From positions 11,184,501 through 11,248,500 of the forward strand of contig JAVHKY010000001.1 of NCBI GenBank assembly GCA_035079385.1: a stretch of DNA of 64,000 bases, written 5' to 3'. The position numbers and the translations under genes were made by a program. This DNA is from Aspidiotus rigidus (Eukaryota; Arthropoda; Insecta; Hemiptera; Diaspididae). Below the pieces are notes generated by a model, which was given only the letters and a program-made list of their open reading frames with translations, was not told where the DNA came from and did no database searches. Each line of letters begins with the position of its first letter. The stretch's first letter is position 1. Positions 11,070 to 20,726 of the stretch are shown here, in pieces.

Positions 11070-11415
11070 CCCGGATCTCGATAAGGCTCACAAGGAGATT
11101 CAGGCCGACTGACCAGTAGCAGTGCACGACTCGCCTGTAAAGAGCGGGGAAGGACTGCTCGGATTCTTCGGTATTTGTCTCTTCTTACCTTGCGATGAGC
11201 CATTGCGCTGTCTTCTCTTATCCCTATCAGTGAGCTTTAAATTGTGTCTACCCCTATATTGTGCCAGACATGGACGGAGAGACGCAATTAGCCTAGAGGA
11301 GCAGAGACGTTATGGGTAATTATCAGTGGAATGAAAACCTGCATGAGCTTCTACGTAACAACCCTACAGTTGAACTTATTGAAAGGAGGATGTTCCATTC
11401 TGTGGTATTCGCAAT

Positions 11416-11427
11416 TGAAAGTTATTT
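11416..11427 (+). repeat. 12-bp target site duplication, left
   Basis: tgaaagttattt, identical to 14,441-14,452. It brackets the PLE composite exactly where homology to other PLE copies ends on the right side. Confidence 0.8.
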
Positions 11428-11549
11428 AGAATCAATGCGGTTTCTCAATTTATGACCAGATATACCAGACGAAGTCATACTCAAGCGAGTAATTGAATCG
11501 GAGTAATTTACAAAATTTAGCCACAGAATTTTTAACGATGCCGGAGCGC

Positions 11550-11573
11550 TTTCGATTAAACAATCATTGTCAA
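11550..11573 (-). ncRNA. PLE 3' UTR hairpin, hammerhead-core-like
   Basis: Minus strand: TTGACAA, one U, stem GATT/AATC with loop GTTT, then GAAAGCGCTCC. The second stem pair is A-U here, against G-C at 3969-3992. Confidence 0.45.
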
Positions 11574-11631
11574 CGGGGACTGGAAAGCGACTGAACCAAC
11601 TCCGGCTGAAAACTAGAAACATACGAGGAAA

Positions 11632-13690
11632 TCAGGATTGAACCAGCGAGTCATCACGACGTGAATCATACTCGTAAACTAGTTCAATCAACCCCTCATC
11701 AGGTATGTACCTGTTGAGCACATTAAGGTCGTCGTTATTTAAATGACGGATTATTTCGATGTGTTCTAACGCTTTTCGCTTCGAATACCCGTTTTCTCTA
11801 TAGAGGAGGACCTCGGAACCCTCTTTAATGCTATGGCCGCTAGTGATTAGATGGTCCGCAAACGCCGATTTACCTATATTCTTCTTTTCCCACGCCTTCC
11901 TATGTTCAGCGATTCTAATTTTCAACTGACGGCCTGTCTCGCCAATATAAATTCCGTTACAATCCTTACACTCATCTTTATACACACCGTACTCCTCTCG
12001 GCCAGTTGGATGGGGTCTTTTAGCCTAACCAATAAACTTTTTATGGTATTGGGGTTGTAATACACAGGCTGAAATCCGAAGGGGCGTAGGACACGACTCA
12101 ATTGAGATGAAAACTGCCCCAAGAACGGAAGCCTTATCCAACGCTCTCTACTGTTTAAGACCGTATTGCGGGGGAGGGAGGTGGTGGAATCGAGGCATTT
12201 TCGAGTAACTTTCCCTTGGATCATAAGGTCAGTGTCTAAGTTCACTTCATTCACTCTGGCCAAGTGCTTTATAGTTAATACCTCTTTTTGGAAGGCTGAC
12301 TGATTGGGAGGAATACTAGTCAGTCGATGGATTAAGCTGTTAAATCCAGCATATTTATGGGCTACAGGGCAAAAAGATTTTCCGTGGACAGTAATATCAG
12401 TCGCAGTATCTTTCCTGTATATGCGAATTCATGGATACCGTCTCTATTACAGATCATCAAATCCAAGTAATTAATAGATGCGCCACCGATTTTTGAAGTA
12501 AATTTTATAGAAGGATATTGATTATTTAGATACTGGAGAAACTCCAAAAGGAGCTCTCGGGGACCAGTCCACGTACACAACACATCGTCGACATACCTGT
12601 GCCAATAATAAATCTGATCTAAATACGCACTGCCAGAGGAGAACAAATCGAGCTAAAACTTAGACATAAAGACCTCCGAAATGAGAGAACCCAAAAAAGA
12701 ACCGATGGGTATTCCAACCTCTTCAGGAAACTCAAAAAACTTGTTATCGAATTTGCAATAATTGGGAGACCAACAAATATTGAAGAGATTGAAAAATTCA
12801 CCCAATTCTTCTTGGCGAACATTTGTTTGAATCAAAAGGTCTCCCATATGTTGCATGGCGGTTGCTCTGGGGATATTGGGGAACAGGCCGACCACATCAA
12901 ATGAACACAGGGTCGATCCTAGCGGAAGAATATTATCCTTAAGCCTATCAGCCAAGGAGACCGAATTTTTCACCGAGTCAGGTGACTCATGGTCAACTCT
13001 CGATTTAAACCATCGGTCCAAAAATTTCGCCAGAGCGTACGTGGGGGAGGACACAAAGGATACGACCGGACGCATCGGGTTATCTTTTTTATGGACTTTT
13101 GGTAGCCCGTACAAGAGGGGAGGCACAGGATTGGGCTCCAGGAGCAATCTTTTTAGCGAGGGAGTTTTAATAATAAATTCACACTCATTTATCACACGTC
13201 CAACTTCTTTTACGTGTTTAGGAAAATTGAATCTGTCGTTTTCCTTAGCACCACACTGGCCGAGAACGTCATAGACCTTGGAGACGTAGGAGGACTTCTC
13301 CATCACGACAATGGCATTACTTTTGTCAGCCTTCGTGATGATTAAGCCCTCCTCCCTGACCCTCCTCTTTAATCCCTTAATCACCTCAATTGCGTAATTA
13401 TTTATGCGAGGGAGGGGGTATTGCGGACAAAAGCACAATTTTTTCGAGTATTAACCCCCGGTCCGATTTTCACCTCGAGGTCTGCAACAACATTAGCCAA
13501 AGCATTACTATTATTAAGAGGGGGTAATCCGAACTTCAACCCTTTCTCTAATAAATTCACCTCATCGCAACTGAACTCAACCTGACTGCAATTTATAATG
13601 CGCGGTTGGAAGTTTTGGATAACACTGACCTCAGGTCTCACTTCCTGGACAGCGGGGTTATTCAAATTCTCTTTCTTTTTCTGGAGGGAA
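11632..13690 (-). pseudogene. PLE polyprotein (lineage A), multiply frameshifted
   Basis: Read from right to left: an N-terminal segment (IINCSQVEFSCDEVNLLEKG), the DKG block (IITKADKSNAIVVMEKS, with DKS in place of DKG), LLYGLPKVHKKDNPMRPVVS, motif A (CSFDVVGLFPNIP), motif B (GIPIGSFLGS, where P is changed to F), motif C (HRYVDDVLCTWTG), the connector and GIY-YIG (CNGIYIGETGRQL). Frame breaks occur near 13,420, 12,650, 12,360-12,260 and 11,985. The endonuclease entry sequence is shifted at about 11,985 (VCIKMSVRIVTEFILARQAV is its out-of-frame reading). The copy is therefore non-coding, though every domain is still recognisable. Confidence 0.85.
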
Positions 13691-13694
13691 CAAA

Positions 13695-14278
13695 GAAATG
13701 CCTCGATTCCACCACCTCCCTCCCCCGCAATACGGCCCTCAACAGTAGAGAGCGTTGGATAAGGCTTCCGTTCTTGGGGCAGTTTTCATCTCAATTGAGT
13801 CGTGTCCTACGCCCCTTCGGATTTCGGCCTGTGTATTACAACCCCAATACCATAAAAAGTTTATTGGTTAGGCTAAAAGACCCCATCCAACTGGCCGAGA
13901 GGAGTACGGTGTGTATAAAGATGAGTGTAAGGATTGTAACGGAATTTATATTGGCGAGACAGGCCGTCAGTTGAAAATTAGAATCGCTGAACATAGGAAG
14001 GCGTGGGAATAGAAGAATATAGGTAAATCGGCGTTTGCGGACCATCTATCACTAGCGGCCATAGCATTAAAGAGGGGTCCGAGGTCCTCCTCTATAGAGA
14101 AAACGCGTATTTGAAGCGAGTATTTGAAGCGAAAAGCGTTAGAACACATCGAAATAATCCGTCATTTAAATAACGACGACCTTCATATGCTCAACAGGTA
14201 CATACCTGATGAGGGGTTGATTGAACTAGTTTACGAGTATGATTCACGTCGTGATGACTAGCTGGTTCAATCCTGATT
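13695..14278 (+). pseudogene. inverted PLE 3' fragment (connector + GIY-YIG)
   Basis: It opens with KKCLDSTTSLPRNTALNSRE, RWIRLPFLGQFSSQLSRVLR, and continues into the GIY-YIG region with the same frameshift as the minus-strand copy at 11,985. This shows that both arms came from one already damaged template. Private changes are a stop in the WEKKN segment (gaatagaag near 14,008), a 13-bp tandem duplication of gtatttgaagcga near 14,106-14,131, and a stop replacing the final Ser region. It is not functional. Confidence 0.83.
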
Positions 14279-14334
14279 TCCTCGTATGTTTCTAGTTTAC
14301 AGCTGGAGTTGGTTCAGTCGCTTTCCAGTCCCCG

Positions 14335-14358
14335 TTGACAATGATTGTTTAATCGAAA
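14335..14358 (+). ncRNA. PLE 3' UTR hairpin, hammerhead-core-like
   Basis: TTGACAA, one U, stem GATT/AATC with loop GTTT, then GAAAGCGCTCC. It is identical to the copy in the opposite arm at 11,550-11,573. Confidence 0.45.
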
Positions 14359-14440
14359 GCGCTCCGGCATCGTTAAAAATTCTGTGGCTAAATTTTTTAA
14401 ATTACTCCGATTGAATTACTCGCTTGAGTATGACTTCGTC

Positions 14441-14452
14441 TGAAAGTTATTT
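14441..14452 (+). repeat. 12-bp target site duplication, right
   Basis: tgaaagttattt, identical to 11,416-11,427. Confidence 0.8.
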
Positions 14453-17191
14453 GTTGGAGTATCCTTCTTTCAAGCTGAGGAATGTTGAGCAGGCAAAGTA
14501 TTCACATTGGGATCAAGTCGGGATGGTGGGTTACGGATACAGCACACTTTATTTGAATGTGAGGCGTAGAGGCGTCAGCCGGGCAAGCTTAGCTGGTCTC
14601 TTCAAGAGAGTTATGAAGAAAATTATGGATACAAAATGGAATAGGCTAATGCAGTAACACGCTATAGCCTACTCGACACCAATGTAGTATGTATCATCCA
14701 CATACAGAGACACTTGTCATGAAGAGAGAAGAAGAAACTTGCAGGTCTGGAGGTACTGCAGCTCGATGGTTGTCACGAGAAGGGCTGTTCACCGCGAGGA
14801 TTCCTCCAACACTAAAGTAGTACCCGAAAGGATCGATGTCGGTGCAGGAAGAAAGAAAATTAATGCATACTCAACCCACACCCACTCCTGCACAATGGAG
14901 AACGGGCGGATGCACATACAACACAAACAATTATTATTATCATTGATTTTTTTTTTTCACTTAGATAAATTCTGCAATGAATTCCCACAAAAAATTCCCG
15001 ATCATTAACATGTCTGGGTAGATAACTTTTTCAAGTAATTTTTCAAATCGATGACTCATGCAGTACTTTCATGTCTTTCTGCCATTGTCGTCTCTAGCTC
15101 GTCGTTCATCAACATTAGTAATTCACCAAATATTTCGAAAGTATTTATTGACTATCGAAGTCGAATATACTTCTGACTCGAAATACATTCCGAAGTAGTT
15201 TTAGTTGACGGCTGGAATAATTACAGAGATGGATTTTTGCGATTCAAGTGACAGTAAGTTCGAGCACTATGCGTAGACACGAAGCGAGTTAGCGTTAACA
15301 AATTAACGCATGTCAGCCACCAACTAATCTCGTATAGACTATACTATCTTTTTGTCCCGAATCAGTTCGTTAACACAAAGCTCCGATAGTAAATCAGATT
15401 TTACAGACAGTCCGGGCGACAAAATGAAATATATTCTAAATATTTTGTTCTATGTATGCCTACGAACAGAATTTCTCTTGCACATTATAGAAGTCTATTT
15501 TCGTTGGGTTCGAAATTTAAATTACACAATTGAACGTTTAGATGACGTCAAGCCTCGAGCATAGTCATTCAGAATTTTAATAGTTTCCGGTATTTTTTTC
15601 TCTCATTTTCTTTCGATGTCGCGAGAGTTGAGTTCAAAAGTTCGAAATCAGCGGCATACAAGAGGTCGAGAAAACTCGAATACAAATCATCATTGAAATC
15701 CTGTTTTGGAAAGGTGGTACGACATTCCGCCACTAATAAATTGGTGAACCCGCGAAGCTTTGTTTTTAATTGTCGCGATTCGAAGGAATTCCGAAGAAAA
15801 GAGAAAAATGATCTTCAATTCGTGAAACTGTAACTTTCTCCCAGTATTATCGCCCGGAACATTAAATTATAGCGCGTCAGATTCAAAACTGTATGATTTG
15901 TTCCAGTCTCGGAAAACCTTAATTGTGTTTCATTCGTGAATATTGAAATATTATAAGATTTATGATTCATCCAAAAGTTATGGCTCCTTTTCATTTTGCA
16001 CGAGACAAGTGAAAATACGCTCGCCGACCATTCATCTTTTCTTTTTTAAATGAAAAATTCTTTTTTACAGAAGGTTTATTTATACTTAGTGCAGCCAATT
16101 TTTCGAGTTTAATTTCGAAATTGTGTCAGAAGTTCGAAATTTTATTAAAATCTACGAATATTTTACCTCTGAAAATATCTTCTTTTGATAAGCGAATTCG
16201 GGAGTTCGTTTATGCCGAAGATACAGCGCATGGGGCATTGTTTCACGATGATTTGTGTCGTCCGTTTCATATACAGGTCGGGGTTGAATCACTTGAGGAG
16301 CCCCAATCACTCTTCTCCGTGGAAACATTTCCTAAGAAACTCACTTCGCGAGTAAATTTATCCTAACGCAAAGTTTATTTTATATAAAAGGATACTCGGA
16401 TCGAAGCGCTCTTTTCTTTCTGGAATTTCGGGATGAAAAAAATCAGGCACTCGAAGAGCTATACCAGTTCCATAAAAGAACGAAGCATCATAAAAATTTC
16501 AAACGCCCAAGTTGAATAAGAGAATATCGCATTCATCCCAACGTAAGAATGAAATTCTTAACCTTGATGGTATTTTGCTATCGAAGCGTCATTGAAGCAC
16601 AATGATGTCACATCATTCAGGAACAATTTTTCAAGCACGCTTTCGTATTTCTTTCACCACCTTCGTGAAACAAATTCCCCGCGTTCTTTGTAAAGGAATT
16701 TTGTTTCTGATTGTCGTTTCCCCATCGCATTTCTATCACGGAAAAAAAGAACGAAGATGAAATCGGATTAAATTCTTATTAATACGTACAAAGATAACCC
16801 GTATGGCTCGAAAATGAGACTTGATAAGTGCTGAAAAATTAGAAGTTTTGAAAAAAATTAGAGTTTTGAAAGAATCTCTGATATTCGGATTACAAAAATA
16901 GTTGCCAAAATCAAAAGATAAATTGACTTTTACAGCTTGTGAAGGACCTACACGAATTGACTCAGGGTATTCAGGAATCTTAAAATGTCGAGAAATGAAG
17001 GAGGGATATAACTTTTCTTTGAATGTTTCAATCAATAGGTGTAGGTATTTGATATTAACCATCTATTTATTATTGTTATGGGCTTCTGCACTTTTGATGC
17101 CCTTTCTTTCAACCTTTGAAAAGTAATATGCAGCACATTGTCAATTATTTTACCCAAGAAAACTTGAATTTTAGGTATGTATTCCTCAAGT
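14453..17191. other. no gene seen
   Basis: Nothing recognisable. A small open frame at 14,424-14,657 (plus) ends LAGLFKRVMKKIMDTKWNRL, but it has no family match that I can name and begins inside the PLE end. Confidence 0.5.
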
Positions 17192-17691
17192 TTAAGGGTG
17201 TGCTTTACTTGTTCGGAAACTCTGAAACGGTGTACGATAAGTTGCATAAACATCCCCAAAAACCCTGCAAGGTTCGGGAAGCCAGCGGTCACTACGCGAC
17301 GCTTGTCGGGCGTGCGTGGGTAGTCCTTGTAAGAAATGACGAGGAATGATTTTGCAAGGTCGGGCTTCTTTTTCCGACGAATTGTTTTGATCTTCGGAAA
17401 TGTTGTACAGAAGGGTTCAACAAAAGGCGCTATCGGAACGGAATCCTGAATTTTGGCTCCAGGAGAATTTCACTCTCGTCAGAAAATAGACGAATTTTTA
17501 CCAATTTCAACGTTGAATTGAGAAAGTATAAGAAAAAATTTTAAAATTCTGCTTCGATAGCGCCCCTGGTTGCACCTTTCTGGAAAACATTCCAATTATT
17601 CAGAAAGATCCGTTTAAAATTCGAGCAGTAAAATGTGATTTTCGGTACCATGTTTTACGAGCATATTTTCACAAGTAAAGCACACCCTTAA
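17192..17691. mobile_element. TTAA-flanked MITE with 17-bp perfect inverted ends
   Basis: TTAA (17,192-17,195) is followed by gggtgtgctttacttgt. The other end is acaagtaaagcacaccc followed by TTAA (17,688-17,691). A TTAA duplication with G/C-triplet-starting inverted ends is the signature of piggyBac-type (TTAA-specific) transposons. The 492-bp interior has no transposase, so this is a non-autonomous copy. An inner inverted-repeat element lies within it. Confidence 0.8.
17413..17578. repeat. inner inverted repeat nested in the TTAA MITE
   Basis: The left end aagggttcaacaaaaggcgc, tatcgg, pairs with the right end cgatagcgcccctggttgca, cctt, through an imperfect repeat of about 30 bp (shared core ggcgctatcg/cgatagcgcc). 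It looks like a second short transposon inserted in the first, or an internal stem of the same one. No clear target duplication was found. Confidence 0.5.
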
Positions 17692-18047
17692 CAGCTATAC
17701 CTTGACAAAAACACATCGATAATCATTAACGGTATAAAGAATTACAGTATTATAATCTTTTAAAAGTAATAGTATGTGTTTTTGTGAAGTTAGTATTTAT
17801 TCAACATTTTGTGAAAATGGGTTTTATCCAATATTCTCCTGCTACAACCCTATATTTTTGAAACACTTTTACTGTCTGTAAAATGTATTCTGCAACCCCT
17901 CCCTTAGCATTCAATACCATAAGAATGGATACTAATAAGTAACTTGGCGAATTGCATTGTGGTCCTAATGCAGCCTGCAGTAGGGTTGTGCACGCCGATT
18001 GCATGGGACTACAATAATTAGTTCGGCGGCTTGGTGCAAATTATGAG

Positions 18048-20068
18048 ATCAACCTTGCATTTCATGTTGAAATCACGAAATTTGGAACGAACATTTAGGA
18101 TGCTTGAATGAAAAATTTGAGCTATGGCGCCACGATCCAAACCCCATAAAGGCCTCGTAATGGTGGGTTGCATTAGTGGAAGGAGCTTTTGTATATAAAT
18201 GACCGAAGTATTCCTTTTGGTTCGCAATTTATGTGGATTCTCATGTAATTCGGACCGCCAAATTCGAAAAATTCTTCCGACATTTTAGGGGCGCCGAGGG
18301 GCTGATAACCCCTGAAATAGGGGTAAAATTAAAGTGACATATTTCAAGATATTTTCACGAATATCGTTATGAAATTTTCCTTAGAATCTGGGAAAAATAC
18401 TAAGAAAATTGTTCCGATTGGCCAAAGAGCCCAGGGCCCCCTCCCAAATAGTGGAAAAAATATTTTGTGTGTTTTTTGGAAAAATCTTAACGGGTTCTGA
18501 AGTAGAATTTAGCGCGAAATCCGGAAAAAATAGTGAAAAAATTCCTGGAGCTCTCGGAGGGGGTCAAGATTGGCACAAACCCTGAAAAGTGATGAGAAAA
18601 TTTTTCCATTTCTTCTTTCTAGTTCAACAAATTTTTACGTAGGATTTATCGCAGGATTCGGAAAATAAGGTAAAAAAATTCCTGGAGGCCTCTGAGAGGG
18701 GAGAGGACTCAAACCTCCAAAACTCAAGGTAAAAAATATGCATTTTTGAAAAAATTCAAACGAATTCTTGTGTGAAATTTACATTGGAATCCAGAAAGAA
18801 TCCTGAAAAAATTCTCATGGCTCTTCGAGGGGACCGGAGGAACATAAATTTCTCTGGAAAAATTTGTAAAATTGTATAATTCATGCAAACTACGTTTTGT
18901 GTTGGTTCGAAAGTGTCACTTTGGGGACTCATCAGTTTTTCTCATAGTCTCTACTTCCAGTCCGTCATTTCAATCTTCCGTCCTCTTCAAATTCGGCGCC
19001 CATTTCATATCAATTATTTATTTTATAAAGTCCATTCATGGCAGCGACGCGATTTAAACCATGGACGTCCGAATTTTCTGAGCAATGCTACCACTACTGT
19101 ATCAAAACAAAAACCATGCGGCTGTCAGAAAGGCTGCTCTACGAGACACTGTAAATGCCAGAAGGCTGGAGTATTTGCAGGGTATATCTATTTCACGTTT
19201 CATGCAACAGGAAAGTCTATAAAATATTTTATGAAAGTTCAAGTATGGAAATGTAGTTCAACAACTTCTGTTCCAAGACGTTTATATTCCTCTTGGCTCT
19301 CTCGAAGAGTCCTGAGATTTTTTTAAAGATTCTTGCTGAATTTTACGGTAAATTTATACACAAGAATCCGTTTGAATTTTCTCAAAAACGCAAATTTTTT
19401 ACTTTGAGTTTTGAGGGTTTGAGTCCTCTAACCCCTTCTCAGAGATCTCCAGGAATTTTTCTCACCTTATTTTCCGAATTCTGCGATAAATTCTACACAA
19501 GAATTTGTTGAACTAGAAAGAAAAAATGGAAAAATTTCCTCATCACTTTTTAGGGTTTGTCCCAATCTTAACCCCTCCGAGGGTTCCAAGAATTGTTTCA
19601 CTATTTTTTCCGGATTTCACGCCAAATTCTACTTCGAAACCCGTTAATATTTTTCCAAAAAACACAAAATATTATTTTCACAATGGGAGGGGGGGCTGGC
19701 CTCTTTGGCCAATCGGAAGAATTTTTTTAGTTTTTTCCCAAATTCTACGGATAATTTCATAACGATATTCGTGAAAATATGTTGAAATATGTCACCTAAA
19801 TTTTACCCCTATTTCAGGGGTTATCAGACCCTCGGCGCCCCTAAAATGTCGGAAGAATTTTTCGAATTTGGCGGTCCGAATTACATGAGAATCCACATAA
19901 ATTGCGAACCAAAAGGAATATTTCGGTCATTTATATGCAAAAACTCCTTGCCATTGCGGGGCCTTTATGGGATTTGGATTGTGGCGCCTTAGCTCAAATT
20001 TTTCATTCAAGCATCCTAAATGTTCGTTTCAAATTTCATGATTTTAACATGAAATTCAAGGTCGAATA
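18048..20068. mobile_element. fold-back element with ~775-bp inverted arms
   Basis: The left arm 18,048-18,826 and right arm 19,294-20,068 are inverted copies along their whole length, diverged by roughly 10-15 percent with small indels by eye. The spacer is about 470 bp. Matching blocks include attttaggggcgccgagggg/ccctcggcgcccctaaaat and aaacacaaaatatta/tattttgtgtgtttt. Such long arms suggest a Foldback-type or other DNA transposon derivative. The spacer holds a short Cys-rich coding remnant. No transposase core was found, and no target duplication could be identified. Confidence 0.8.
19097..19190 (+). pseudogene. Cys-rich (CXC-like) remnant in fold-back spacer
   Basis: In the frame 18,883-19,326 the segment KPCGCQKGCSTRHCKCQKAG, VFAG shows C-X-C-X3-C-X5-C-X-C spacing. 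This resembles the Cys-rich tails attached to some integrase- or transposase-like proteins and, more loosely, CXC domains. The last expected Cys is lost (VFAG). The residues before and after look non-coding, so only a scrap remains. The similar scrap at 46.5-46.7 kb also lies inside an inverted-repeat element. Function is not established. Confidence 0.4.
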
Positions 20069-20345
20069 GTCTACCTTCCGGACTAAAATGGGAAACACCG
20101 ATCAAATGCAAGGAGTGCAAGTGCTGAGACGAAAAGAAAGTATAAGACTGGATTCCACCAGGAACGTAGAATATCGGGAATTCATGGGAAATTTATGAGG
20201 AAGTGGAAAAGAAGACCAACACAGAAACTGAGAAAATGTATTAAAAGTTTCGTGATAGGGCGCATGACAGTGCAAGGATACAAGAATTGTTCAGCGGAAT
20301 AGCTGCTTTAATTAATGAAGAAGATTCGAAGACGAAAATGAGTAT

Positions 20346-20721
20346 CAGGGTGTCTACCAGAATTGAAAAATGGAAATAGTTGACATTAGTTGACCTTTTT
20401 CCGATATTTTATTTGACCCTAAAAAATATCAAACCCCCTCCCCCCCCCCCTCCAAACTAATATCGTAATTTCGGTATTTTTTTATTCGTTTGCAAGAATT
20501 AATTTTTAATTGAGAAAAGTGTGAAGTTTGTTGATTATACCTTGATGTTGTGCATATAGGAAGACATGTGAAAAACATTCTTTACACAAAATTATGCATG
20601 TTTGGACTTTTTAGTTGACCTACGGATAGAAAAATTGACTTTACTTGACTTAGTTGACCATGTTTCAAACAAGTTGATTTTAATTGACTTAGTTGACTTG
20701 GTTGACCTGGTAGACACCCTG
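20346..20721. mobile_element. 376-bp MITE with 15-bp inverted ends
   Basis: It starts cagggtgtctaccag and ends ctggtagacaccctg, a perfect 15-bp inverted repeat. agtat directly precedes it (20,341-20,345) and directly follows it (20,722-20,726), consistent with a 5-bp target duplication. The interior is rich in agttgac/ttgacttag words near both ends and has a C-run near 20,440. It does not encode a protein. The superfamily is uncertain. Confidence 0.75.
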
Positions 20722-20726
20722 AGTAT

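Larger units (their letters stand above)
11428..14440. mobile_element. PLE insertion: long minus copy plus inverted 3' fragment
   Basis: A minus-strand PLE (13,690 to 11,428) abuts a plus-strand 3' fragment (13,695-14,440) of the same family. The two 3' parts are near-identical inverted copies of about 750 bp (11,450-12,210 against 13,695-14,440). The whole unit is flanked by a 12-bp direct repeat, so it was apparently inserted in one event. This is the head-to-head arrangement described for Penelope elements. Confidence 0.88.

Noticed and set aside
10820..11203. Minus-strand open frames of 94 and 127 codons
   Set aside because: They lie antisense to the R1-like plus-strand fragment. GC-rich DNA gives long shadow frames. 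No family match.
12855..13274. Plus-strand frame of 139 codons
   Set aside because: Antisense shadow of the PLE RT on the minus strand.
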